DNA from: Silene latifolia
Taxonomy: Eukaryota > Streptophyta > Magnoliopsida > Caryophyllales > Caryophyllaceae
DNA: 64,000 bases
Direction of reading: 5' to 3'
Assembly (NCBI RefSeq): GCF_048544455.1
Contig: NC_133537.1
Span: 311,959,738 to 312,023,737, forward strand
A model generated the notes under the pieces. It did no database searches. It had not been told where the DNA came from and was given only the letters and a program-made list of their open reading frames with translations. Position numbers and translations under genes: made by a program. The number at the start of each line of letters is the position of its first letter. The first letter of the stretch is position 1. This document shows, in pieces, positions 55,561-64,000 of this stretch.

Positions 55561-57639
55561 CAACCATCCACCATCTCCGATCACCGGACTTTGCCTTGGA
55601 AGGAGGAGAATCCACTTCTTCTTCTTGACCCATGTTGGCCAAGTCGGTACCGAGCGTCCAAAGCCATCTCATCTCGTGCCGGATTCCATTAGCCTTGGTC
55701 GATTCTCGGATCCCTCATAGCATCAACCCGGCCTTTCCCGAAGAAGTACCGAGCAAAGATCACCAACCGCGCTTCCACTAACTCCTTTTCAAAGAACAAG
55801 CTCTTCATTCTTTTTCAACCGATCCGCATTGCTCGCTTCTCAGCCTCCAACTCCAGCCTGACAGCCTTTTCAGCATTTTTCGCAGCCACCTCACAAACTA
55901 TAGCAGCCCTGGTTGACTCCTTAGCTGCTACCAACTGAGATTGGAGCACCACTTCATTACCCCTGGATGAGTGCAGGTCACGGTTTAGCCTATCCAGCTT
56001 TTCCTCCAAACTGGTAACATTGGCCTGGGCGTCCCTAAGCTGACAAGCGTAGAGCTTGACCCAAAGATCCAACCCCTGCGTACATACAAAATCAATTAAG
56101 CAAATACAAGGTAAAACAAAAAGCACATAAACAATAAAAAATATCCCTCTGCAACTAACCTCTCTAGCCTGGGAAGCGAGTTCAAGCACCCTTGTTACAA
56201 GAGAAGTCGAATAGAAACCACCCTGGTAGACGAATCAAGGGTACTAGCAGACAATAGTTGGTCGCTCATCTTTGCAGAAAACTCATCTATCCGAGCCCGG
56301 GCATCATCCATGTCATCAATCCTAGCAGGCACTTGCCTTATACTCCTGAGAGGCTGAGCTTGAATAGGCTCTTTGTCTCCCTCTTCCTCTTCCAAGATCA
56401 CATCCTCTCTCTTCCTTTTTTGAGCCTGGACGACCTCTCGGTGACACTATCCCGGGCGGATCTTGAGGAGGCTGGACATCGAAATCAGGATATCCAAAGT
56501 CTTGTCACTCCCACTAGTTTCCTGGCTCTTGACTGTTCAAAGCAATCCTAGCCACCCCAGCCTTCAAATCCTTGGGCGAGAAAACTAGCCACCTAGCGAG
56601 AAGACCTAAACACCGGATACATAAAAAATATACGTAAATATCAAACCAAAAAGCGACAAGAAGACAACAAACCAAAATAAAAGCATGCGAGAAAACGTAC
56701 AGAAAAGAAAGAGAACTAGGCTTGCCTTTGGGCACTCGACCCCAGTCAGCTTGGTCTTCATATACCGGGGCAACAACTCCGCCCAACTGGCCGGGGGGTT
56801 CTTTCCTCCTCGGGAATAGCAAGGAAAGCATCTATCCGGAAATAGCCTCCTCATCCGGAGGATCACAACCCCAATCAGAGCTACAAAAACCACCAAAATT
56901 ACACAGGTAAGAATCAAAACCCATTAATTTCATATGATATATTGCAAAATAAAAAGGTACAAGGAACCTACCACTCTCCAAGGAGGATATCTCGTAATCA
57001 AAGCCCGATCCCAAAGTCTCGGTCCGGACAAACGGAAAGTTTTTGCCCAATTCTTATCATCTCCGTAATCCAGGTTAGTAATTAATGGAGACATTTTCGA
57101 CTTTATTCTCAAATTAAAACGACCATCAACAGGATTTTTCATATGATAAACTCCCTTAATATCGTTAATAGTAATTACGAGATTATGTTTAGCACATAAA
57201 TTTTCAATAGAGTGAATAAGTTTCCAAACCATTGGCATAATGCGAAAAGGTGATACCTCCATAGCACGAATGGTATCAATCATCAAAGGAGTAAAAGGCA
57301 ACTTACTGACCGCTTTGAACGCCCATTCAAAAATACTGAGAACCAACCAGGTGAGACCCGGTTAGCCCGACCGGGCGGGATTCGGGGATCCACACTTGAT
57401 AGATTCGGGAATTATTTTCTTCTCCCTTAGAATTTTGTCATAGTTTGTTTTTAGCAAATTCTCCTCAGGGAAAGAAGAATCAAGAGATTGAAGAGCGGTG
57501 AATACGAATCCACGATACTTGAAAGCCACGCCCGAGCGGGAGGATCAATTTCCCTTACCTCCTCCTCTTGAATATACGTGGGTTCGGGCTCAACAAGTAG
57601 AGAGCGACTCTCCGGGAAGCGGGCGTTTTTGGCTCCCAT
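55560..57639 (-). pseudogene. Antisense gene of the Tat element
   Basis: On the minus strand the gene begins about 57639 (MGAKNARFPESRS, then an acidic stretch EEEVREIDPPARAW). It continues with a domain at 57346-56930 (IDTIRAMEVSPFRIMPMVWKL, ENLCAKHNLVITINDIKGVY and a DKNWAKTFRL end) that resembles the putative gypsy-type transposon domain (PF04195), and ends with coiled-coil blocks (56401-56195 and 56189-55815). Introns with GT/AG borders are likely between blocks. A TATA-like CTATAAATA lies near 57811-57819. Fossil; not intact. Confidence 0.55.
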
Positions 57640-57810
57640 ATTTTTAGGTTGTTTGGTTTATTATTGAAATTGTCGAGAATATGCAAAATAACAGAACAAG
57701 ATTACTAAGAAGAAGGAAGAAATTGGAAGAATTTTAGAAGAGTTTGAGAAGAATATTCAGCAAAGAAAGTGGAGGAAAATTGATGAAAAATAATCTTGCC
57801 CTAAATACCG

Positions 57811-57819
57811 TATTTATAG
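57811..57819 (-). promoter_or_regulatory. TATA box of the Tat antisense gene
   Basis: Reads CTATAAATA on the minus strand, about 170 bp before the presumed ATG at 57639. Confidence 0.45.
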
Positions 57820-58006
57820 AGAAGTGAATAACGGCATGAAAAACCTAGGAATTGTAAAACGTCAAGCATGATGTCACGTAGCCGTTGCGGTGTTCAACGG
57901 TAAATAGGAGTCTAAGAGTCACCGAATGAATATGATTCTCTTTAATTGGTTAACCGGTAAATTTGACATCTCACCCCTGGCCGGATCCAAAGACGGGTAA
58001 AATGTC

Positions 58007-58016
58007 AAGGGGCAAT
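58007..58016 (+). other. Tat polypurine tract
   Basis: AAGGGGCAAT directly before the 3' LTR. Confidence 0.65.
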
Positions 58017-58735
58017 TGTTAGGCCCGGTTTAGCCTGGTCTAACCATAACCCGGCCCGACTCAACAAGGTGATTGATCAAGACAAGAACCAGGACAAATC
58101 GACTACTATTTAGTGCTGAAGTTAATTGTGGCAAGAAGACTACTAAATCCTGGAAAAGAAGCCCGATAGTCAAGTATATCATAGCTTGGCGGAGTACTAA
58201 AAACACTGGATTAAGCGAGATAAACAAGAAATGCGATTGTATAAGCCGGATAACCAAGACCTATTCTCAAGGAAGACCAAGTCCAAACCTAAAACTATTT
58301 AATCCATGAATCTGGACGGAAAGAAGAGAGAAAGTTAAGGATTGGTTGAGTTGAGAACGGGTCAAGCGAACTAATAGGAAGCATGCCCTATTATTATTAA
58401 AGCAACAACTCCTACCTTTGGGGAGAACGTTATACATCTATAACGTTATTCATTGTAACGTTGGGAGGACGGTAGAGAACTATAAATAGGAGAATTTAAC
58501 AATTGTAAAGGATATTCATTATTAGTTAATTTTATCTATACTTTATCTTTCTACTCTTGAGCATTCAGATATTCATACAACATTGTGCCCGGTCTATCAA
58601 AATAATAAAAAGCGTTATCCTTCATATTCATTTCTTTCTTTGTCATTTATTCATTCCATTCAAATTTCATAGAACTAGATACCCTGATCACTATACAACT
58701 AAGCCGGATCCCTTCAGGAAAATTCTGCTAAAACA
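58017..58735 (+). repeat. Tat 3' LTR
   Basis: Pairs with 48718-49431. It is followed by the target duplication GTTGG. Confidence 0.92.
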
Positions 58736-58740
58736 GTTGG

Positions 58741-59321
58741 GTTGGGTTGAGAGGTGATTGTGATGAAAGGAAGGAGTTTGTTGAAGGTTTAATGGTGGAT
58801 TTTGATGAAGGTGATGAAGTTTGAGGTGGGAAATTGGGAGTTGAAGGTCTAATGTGTCGAAAGAAATGAAGGGAAGTGTATTTTTGGTTTGTAAAAAGCT
58901 CTTTCTAAATCCCGTGGCTGCTACCGGCGCAGGCTGCGCATTTCAACTGCGCAGGCTGCGCTTTTTGGCGCAGGCTGCGCTTCCTGGCGGGTTGTCGAGT
59001 AAAAAACTTGCCATCAACTTTTTCTTTGTGGGGATTCTTGGCCTTCCTTTCGTGCTTTTCCTTCATCTGACTCGTCTAGATGGTGTCCCGAGTCATTTCA
59101 CTTCCCAATACGACTTGGGCACGCTTCCCAAGGAGCTTCGTCCTACGTCCTTCAAACACTTCAACAAACTTTCAAAAGAATCCATAATGCATGCTTCTAA
59201 AACGTGTTAAGAGTAAATAAATTGACAAGAAAGCGGTAAATTCTATGCTACAAAGAGGGAATATTTACAAAAGTTGACGTATGTTTAACGTCGATGGCTC
59301 GACAAAGTCAATGTTGGAAGA
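58741..59321 (-). other. Athila spacer between pol and the env-like ORF
   Basis: Non-coding. It carries three GCGCAGGCTGCGC units at 58927-58980. Confidence 0.7.
58927..58980 (+). repeat. GCGCAGGCTGCGC cluster in the Athila spacer
   Basis: Three units in 54 bp, the same sequence as in the LTR cluster at 45237. Confidence 0.85.
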
Positions 59322-62300
59322 TCAATCTTTGTAAATTGGATCTTCTAAAAGAAGATCCTCTTCGCCTTGTAGTTCGATTCCTTTGTAGTAATTCTTCAAC
59401 CTTTGCCCATTTACCTTTATCACTTTCCCCGAGGTCGGGTCTTCCACCTCCACCGCTCCGTGGGGAAAGACCTTCTTGACTTTGTAAGGTCCATACCATT
59501 TCGACCTTAGCTTGCCGGGAAAATTCTTGAGGCGACTTTGAAAAACCAACACATCTTCTCCCTCTTTGAAAACTCTTCTTGTGACCATCTTGTCATGCCA
59601 AGACCGAGCCTTTTCCTTGTAGATGCTAGCATTGTCATAGGCATTGTGCCTAAGCTCTTCCAATTCTTGTATTTGAAGCTTCCGGTGCAATCCCGCCTCA
59701 TCGACATTTTGATTAAAAGCTTTTATTGCCCAATAGGCTTTGTGCTCCACTTCTACGGGAAGGTGGCATCCCTTCCCATAAATAAGCCTATATGGGGACA
59801 TGTCGATTGGGGTCTTATAAGCCGTTCTATAAGCCCAAAGAGCATCTTCAAGTCTCTTGCTCTAATCCTTTCGGTCGGGATTGACCGTTCTTTCCAAGAT
59901 GTGTTTAACCTCCCGGTTAGAGACTTCCGCTTGGCCATTTGTTTGGGGGTGATATGCCGTAGAAACTTTGTGAAGCACACCATATTTTTGAAGCAAGGTG
60001 GAGATCACCTTGTTGCAAAAATGAGTCCCCCTATCACTCACAATGGCTTTTGGGAAGCCGAACCTTGAAAATATATTGCTTTTGACAAATGCTTGCACCG
60101 TCTTTGCATCATCACATTTTGTGGGAATGGCTTCCACCCACTTAGACACGTAGTCGACCGCCAAGAGGATGTAGATGTATCCATAGGAGTTAGGGAATGG
60201 CCCCATGAAATCTATTCCCCAAACATCAAAAATTTCCAAGTAGAGCATCGGTTGTTGGGGCATTTCGTTCCTACGTGATATGTTGCCAAAACGTTGGCAT
60301 CTATCACAAGTAGTAACGAAAATATGAGCATCTTTAAACAACTTGGGCCAATAGAAACCGCACTCAAGGATTTTACGTGCCGTTCTATGAGGCCCAAAGT
60401 GACCCCCACAAGCGTACTCATGGCAATGCTTTAGGATGGATGAAATTTCTACATCCGGCACACAACGTCGGATGACTTGGTCTTGACACATTTTCCATAA
60501 ATATGGCTCATCCCATATATAGAATCTAGAATCGGACTTGATCTTGTTCCTTTGACTAGATGAAAGTGAGGTGGGAAACTTCTTGGTGACCATGTAATTG
60601 ACAAGGTTGGCATACCAACGCTCAACGGCCTTCATGGAGTAAAGGGATTCATGTGGTAAGCTACCGTCAACTACCCCCATAGTCTTCACGAGATCTTCAT
60701 TAATGTGAAGCCTACTCAAATGGTCGGCCATCACATTAGCACTCCCTTGCTTGTCCTTGATCTCTATGTCAAACTCGCTCAACAAAAGCACCCATCTCAT
60801 GAGCCTTGCCTTGGTGTCTTTCTTGTCTACAAGTTGCCTTATAGACTTGTGATCGGTATAGATGATGACCTTTGCACCCAAGAGATAAGCCCGGAATTTT
60901 TCAATGGCATACACCACCGCTAAAAATTCCTTTTCCGTGACGGTGTAGTTCCGTTGAGCATCATTAAAGAGTGAAGAAGCATATTGGATCACATATGAAG
61001 CTTTGTCATCTTTTTGTCCCAACACGGCTCCAATGTCAAAATCGCTTGCATCGGTCATGATCTCAAAAGGCCGATCCCACTTGGGTGCTTGAATGATTGG
61101 GGCCGATACAAGTCTTTCCTTCAACAAGTCAAATGCTTCCCTACAATGATCATCAAACACGAACTCCACATCCTTGTGCAAAAGTTTGCACAAGGGGTTA
61201 GCTATTTTGGAGAAATCCTTAATAAACCTTCGATAAAAACCCGCGTGTCCCAAGAACGATCTCACGTCTCGAGTATTAGATGGATACGGTAAGGTTTTAA
61301 TCACATCCACCTTTGCCATATCCACCTCAATCCCTCTTTTCGACACTATGTGTCCTAACACGATTCCACTACTCACCATTAAGTGACACTTTTCAGAATT
61401 TAAAACGAGGTGAGAGTCTATGCATCGTGATAGGACCATGGCGAGATGGTCTAGACACGAGTCAAATGAGTCTCCATGAATGGTGAAGTCATCCATGAAA
61501 ACTTCCAAAATACGCTCCACATAGTCCGAGAAAATGCTCATCATGCACCGTTGGAAAGTGCCGGGGGCATTGCACAATCCAAAGGGCATGCGGCGGTAAG
61601 CATAAGTACCAAATGGGCAAGTGAAGGTTGTTTTGGATTGATCCTCCGGGTGAATGGGGATTTGAAAATACCCGGAATATCCATCCAAAAAACAATAGTA
61701 CTCTTTCCCACCTAACCTCTCTAGCATTTGATCTAGAAAGGGTAGAGGGAAATGGTCCTTCCAAGTGACTTGGTTGAGGCGGCGATAATCAATACACACC
61801 CTCCATCCCGTTTGCAAATGGGTGGGGATCAATGCCCCTTGAGTGTTTTTGACTACCGTCACCCCTCCCTTCTTTGGCACAACTTGAGTAGGACTTACCC
61901 ATTGGAAGTCACTAATTGGAAAGATAATACCCATTTGGAGAAGTTTGATAACTTCTTCCTTGACAACTTCCATCATAGGTGGATTAAGCCTCCGTTGTGG
62001 TTGCCGAACAGGTTTTGCATCCTTTTCCAATCGAATTTTGTGCATGCAAGTGCTTGGGCTTATCCCCTTGATATCCGCGATGCTCCATCCAAATGCTTCT
62101 TTGTACTTATGCAAAACATCCACCAATCTCCTTTCTTGATCACCCTCAAGTTGGTTTGAAATTATGAGGGGTAAAGTGTTATTTGCCCCAAGAAAGACAT
62201 ATTTCAAAAGGTCGGGGAGTGGTTTTAGATCGGGGGTGGGTGGCTTAATGATGGATGGAAGTGGTCTTTCAAGGGAAGCCTCTAGAGGAAGAAATTTAGT

Positions 62301-62357
62301 TTGATAATCATAAGAGGAGGAAGAAAAACAATCTTTGGTGGAGCTGGGAGCTCGCAA
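59322..62357 (-). pseudogene. Athila pol: RT, RNase H, integrase
   Basis: Order on the minus strand: RT with WRVCIDYRRLNQVT, FLDGYSGYFQIPI, MPFGLCNAPGTFQRCM and the catalytic FMDDF; RNase H with MTDASDFDIGAVLGQ and YTVTEKEFLAVVYAIEKFR; integrase zinc site (H..H..CDRCQRFG), core IDFMGPFP, VSDRGTHF and HPQTNGQAEVSNRE, and the C-terminal block (59801-59322) with KVKKVFPHGAVEV. Long open frames remain; about one or two breaks. Treated as a fossil. Confidence 0.93.
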
Positions 62358-63964
62358 GTCGCATTTGGTGAGTCGCGCAGCTGCTGTTGTGGTGCGCAGG
62401 CTGCGCCCTGGCTCGGGATTTCCTCCTCAATTTCCCTCATTTCGTTTTCTTCCTTTGATTCTTCTAGTGGCTCCTCTTTTTCCAATGCTTCTATATTTTC
62501 CTGCACATCATGAGACAACAAAAACCGCAATCCTTCCTTCTCGACATTGTTAGTGAGGGCTACCTCGAGTGGGTCCCTTTGACTAATTTGGTAAACTCGA
62601 TTTGCCAATTGTTCAATTTTATCAAGAAAGTAACAACAACTCAAATCATCGGTCTTTTTCATCGTCTCATACACATTGTATTTCAAAACTTTCCCTTCAA
62701 ATTCCATGGTCAAAGTTCCATCATACATGTCAAGCTTGGTTTTGGATGTTCTCATGAAAGGCCTCCCTAACAATAGGGGTGTAGCCTTAGAGTCCGGTTC
62801 CATATCCAAAACATAAAAATCGGCCGGAAATATGAATTTATCAACTTCTACCAACACATCCTCTACAAGACCCTTGGGGTGAATTGTGGAACGGTCCGCC
62901 AATTGGATCACAACATTGGTCCTAGACAAGGGAGGCAATTCTAAGGTCTCATAAATGGAATAAGGCATGACATTAATAGAGGACCCCGAGTCTAGCATAG
63001 CTCTAGCAAAAGCTTTGCCTCCAATTGAGCACGGTATAGTTAGCATGCCCGAGTCATCACACTTTTTGGGAAGATTTTGTTTGAAAATGGCCGAGACATG
63101 CCTACTAACCGTGACCCTTTCTACTCCTTTCCTTGGCTTCCGTTTAGGGGTGCAAAGTTCTTTGAGAAACTTTGCATACCTAGGAACGGTTTTGATGATA
63201 GTAAAAAGAGGGATGTTGACCTCACATTTCCTAAAAGTTTCATAAAGATCGGTGTCTTTATCAAACTTCTTGGGATTTGTGAGGGCACTAGGAAATGGTA
63301 CCTCCGGTTCATATTCCTTTTCAATCTCTTGGAGTGAATCCTTTGTGTTGGTGCTTCCTTCCTTTCCTTTGTCAATGCTCAAAGGACTCCTCTCTTTTTC
63401 CTCATTAGCTTTTGAAGATGATCCTTTCCCTTGTTCAACCACAAGTTCCTCTTCAATTTGATCTTCAACCTCAATAACCCTTTCTTGTGACTTTCCCCTT
63501 CTCTTCTTCTTGGGAGGGGATTCTAAAGTTCTCCCCTTTCTCAATGTCATGGCACTAGCATTCTCTCTAGGAGGAAATGTAGTGGAGGGAATAGAAGTTG
63601 AGGTCCTTTGATTTTTCTTGGCAAGTTCTTGGGCAATTTGGCCAAGTTGGACTTCTAGGTTGGCAACCTTGGCATCACTAACATTCTTATCGGCATCAAT
63701 CTTGTCAAGCCTCTTGTTTGTTTTGACTTGCTCTTGCAAAATGTTTTTAAGCAAGTCTTGAACACTTGGTTCCTTTTGAGAATTGTTGTTACCTTGATTG
63801 CCAAATTGGGATGATTGACCTTGGTTTTGGTTTCTACCTTGGTTGTTGAAATTCCCATTCCCATTTCCTTCTTGATTGAAATTCCCATTCCTATTTCCTT
63901 GAGAGTTTGAACCTTGACCTTGTCGGGAATTTTGGTCCCTCAAGTGGTTGAATTGACCATTCAC
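62282..63964 (-). CDS. Athila gag C-terminus and protease (partial at window edge)
   Basis: The right part, outside or at the window edge, is gag. The visible N-terminal stretch is Asn/Gln/Gly-rich (NQGNNNSQKEPSVQDLL), then a helical region (QVKTNKRLDKIDADKN) and a charged linker with KKKRRGKSQ. The retropepsin domain contains AMLDSGSSINVMP, VLVEVDKFIFPADFYVLDM and LLLGRPFMRTSK. A GCGCAGGCTGCGC unit lies within the linker between protease and RT. Confidence 0.88.
   Translation of the reverse strand: MNGQFNHLRDQNSRQGQGSNSQGNRNGNFNQEGNGNGNFNNQGRNQNQGQSSQFGNQGNNNSQKEPSVQDLLKNILQEQVKTNKRLDKIDADKNVSDAKVANLEVQLGQIAQELAKKNQRTSTSIPSTTFPPRENASAMTLRKGRTLESPPKKKRRGKSQERVIEVEDQIEEELVVEQGKGSSSKANEEKERSPLSIDKGKEGSTNTKDSLQEIEKEYEPEVPFPSALTNPKKFDKDTDLYETFRKCEVNIPLFTIIKTVPRYAKFLKELCTPKRKPRKGVERVTVSRHVSAIFKQNLPKKCDDSGMLTIPCSIGGKAFARAMLDSGSSINVMPYSIYETLELPPLSRTNVVIQLADRSTIHPKGLVEDVLVEVDKFIFPADFYVLDMEPDSKATPLLLGRPFMRTSKTKLDMYDGTLTMEFEGKVLKYNVYETMKKTDDLSCCYFLDKIEQLANRVYQISQRDPLEVALTNNVEKEGLRFLLSHDVQENIEALEKEEPLEESKEENEMREIEEEIPSQGAACAPQQQLRDSPNATCELPAPPKIVFLPPLMIIKLNFFL
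62393..62406 (+). repeat. GCGCAGGCTGCGC unit inside Athila coding DNA
   Basis: One unit, with flanking GCTCGGGA shared with the LTR cluster, in the protease-RT linker. A degenerate GCGCAGCTGCTG lies 17 bp away. Confidence 0.8.
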
Positions 63965-64000
63965 AAAGCTCCTTGAGGTGTCACCACCCCAACCAAGTCT

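Larger units (their letters stand above)
48718..58735 (+). mobile_element. Ty3/gypsy Tat element nested in Athila
   Basis: 10,018 bp with LTRs 48718-49431 and 58017-58735 (TGTTAGGCCC...TAAAACA), flanked by GTTGG on both sides (48713-48717 and 58736-58740). It has a primer site, gag, protease, RT, an RNase H with a second archaeal-type RNase H, integrase, antisense genes and a polypurine tract. The double RNase H is a mark of the Tat lineage. Broken, with many (ten or more) breaks. It is younger than the Athila element it sits in. Confidence 0.9.
44081..64000 (-). mobile_element. Ty3/gypsy Athila element, runs off the right edge
   Basis: Read on the minus strand: gag-protease (from beyond 64000 to 62282), pol (62357-59322), a spacer, an env-like ORF (48254-46554), a 3' non-coding region and an LTR (45616-44081). 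RT/RNase H wording (VFMDDF, MTDASDFDIGAVLGQ) and the ATHILA-type ORF after pol identify the clade. A 10 kb Tat element is inserted between pol and the env-like ORF. It looks only lightly damaged, with perhaps two breaks outside the insertion. Confidence 0.88.

Noticed and set aside
59538-60068. 176-residue ORF opposite Athila integrase
   Set aside because: Shadow frame of the integrase region.
1-64000. CRISPR arrays, rRNA and true tRNA genes
   Set aside because: None found; tRNA-like pieces are SINE- or retroelement-derived, and tandem repeats lack CRISPR spacing.

Overview
This is nuclear DNA from a flowering plant, almost certainly a eudicot. The evidence is intron-split plant genes (a SUMO gene, a DUF241 gene, a RAF2-like plastid gene and an F-box/LRR gene), an Au-type SINE, Tourist-like and other MITEs, and dense nesting of plant Ty1/copia and Ty3/gypsy elements (Tat, chromovirus, Athila). 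A Caryophyllales source is possible from the general look of the repeats, but this is only an impression.

Layout. (1) 1-15.4 kb: the 3' half of a Tat-lineage gypsy element. It carries genes on the opposite strand and a 2.3 kb LTR that was split by an 8.8 kb Ty1/copia insertion (4657-13427, 5-bp target duplication TAATA). A PPT lies to the left of this LTR and a PBS to its right, so it may be shared by two tandem internal regions. (2) 16.1-25.5 kb: a decayed chromovirus (Tekay-like) with one LTR visible. A 4.2 kb element that looks like a solo LTR (16909-21124) interrupts it and is largely built of tandem repeats. (3) 25.5-28.1 kb: an old reversed copia fragment, an LTR-like scrap, a SINE-like piece and a MITE. 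(4) 28.3-43.3 kb: the gene island. It holds SUMO (three exons; intron 1 carries an Au SINE and four apparently identical 464-bp tandem units), a TIR element with a GC-rich interior, a Tourist-like MITE, a RAF2/PCD-like plastid protein gene, a DUF241 gene on the minus strand, a two-exon F-box/LRR gene with a TRIM in its intron, and an aconitase pseudogene fragment. (5) 44.1-64.0 kb: an Athila element on the minus strand (LTR, env-like ORF, pol, gag; it runs off the right edge). A 10.0 kb Tat element (48718-58735, 5-bp target duplication GTTGG) is inserted between its pol and env-like ORF.

The host genes show no operon-like link: SUMO is a protein modifier, RAF2 a Rubisco assembly factor, and the F-box gene a probable SCF adaptor. 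The most unusual signals are in the repeats. The Athila 3' non-coding region holds a row of three hairpins of identical architecture (outer stem, 4-nt one-sided A bulge, inner GC stem, 4-nt loop) whose outer stems differ in sequence yet stay complementary. Four unrelated gypsy elements each carry their own cluster of short GC-rich palindromes in LTRs or spacers. Both Tat elements carry antisense genes, each with a TATA-type promoter sequence.
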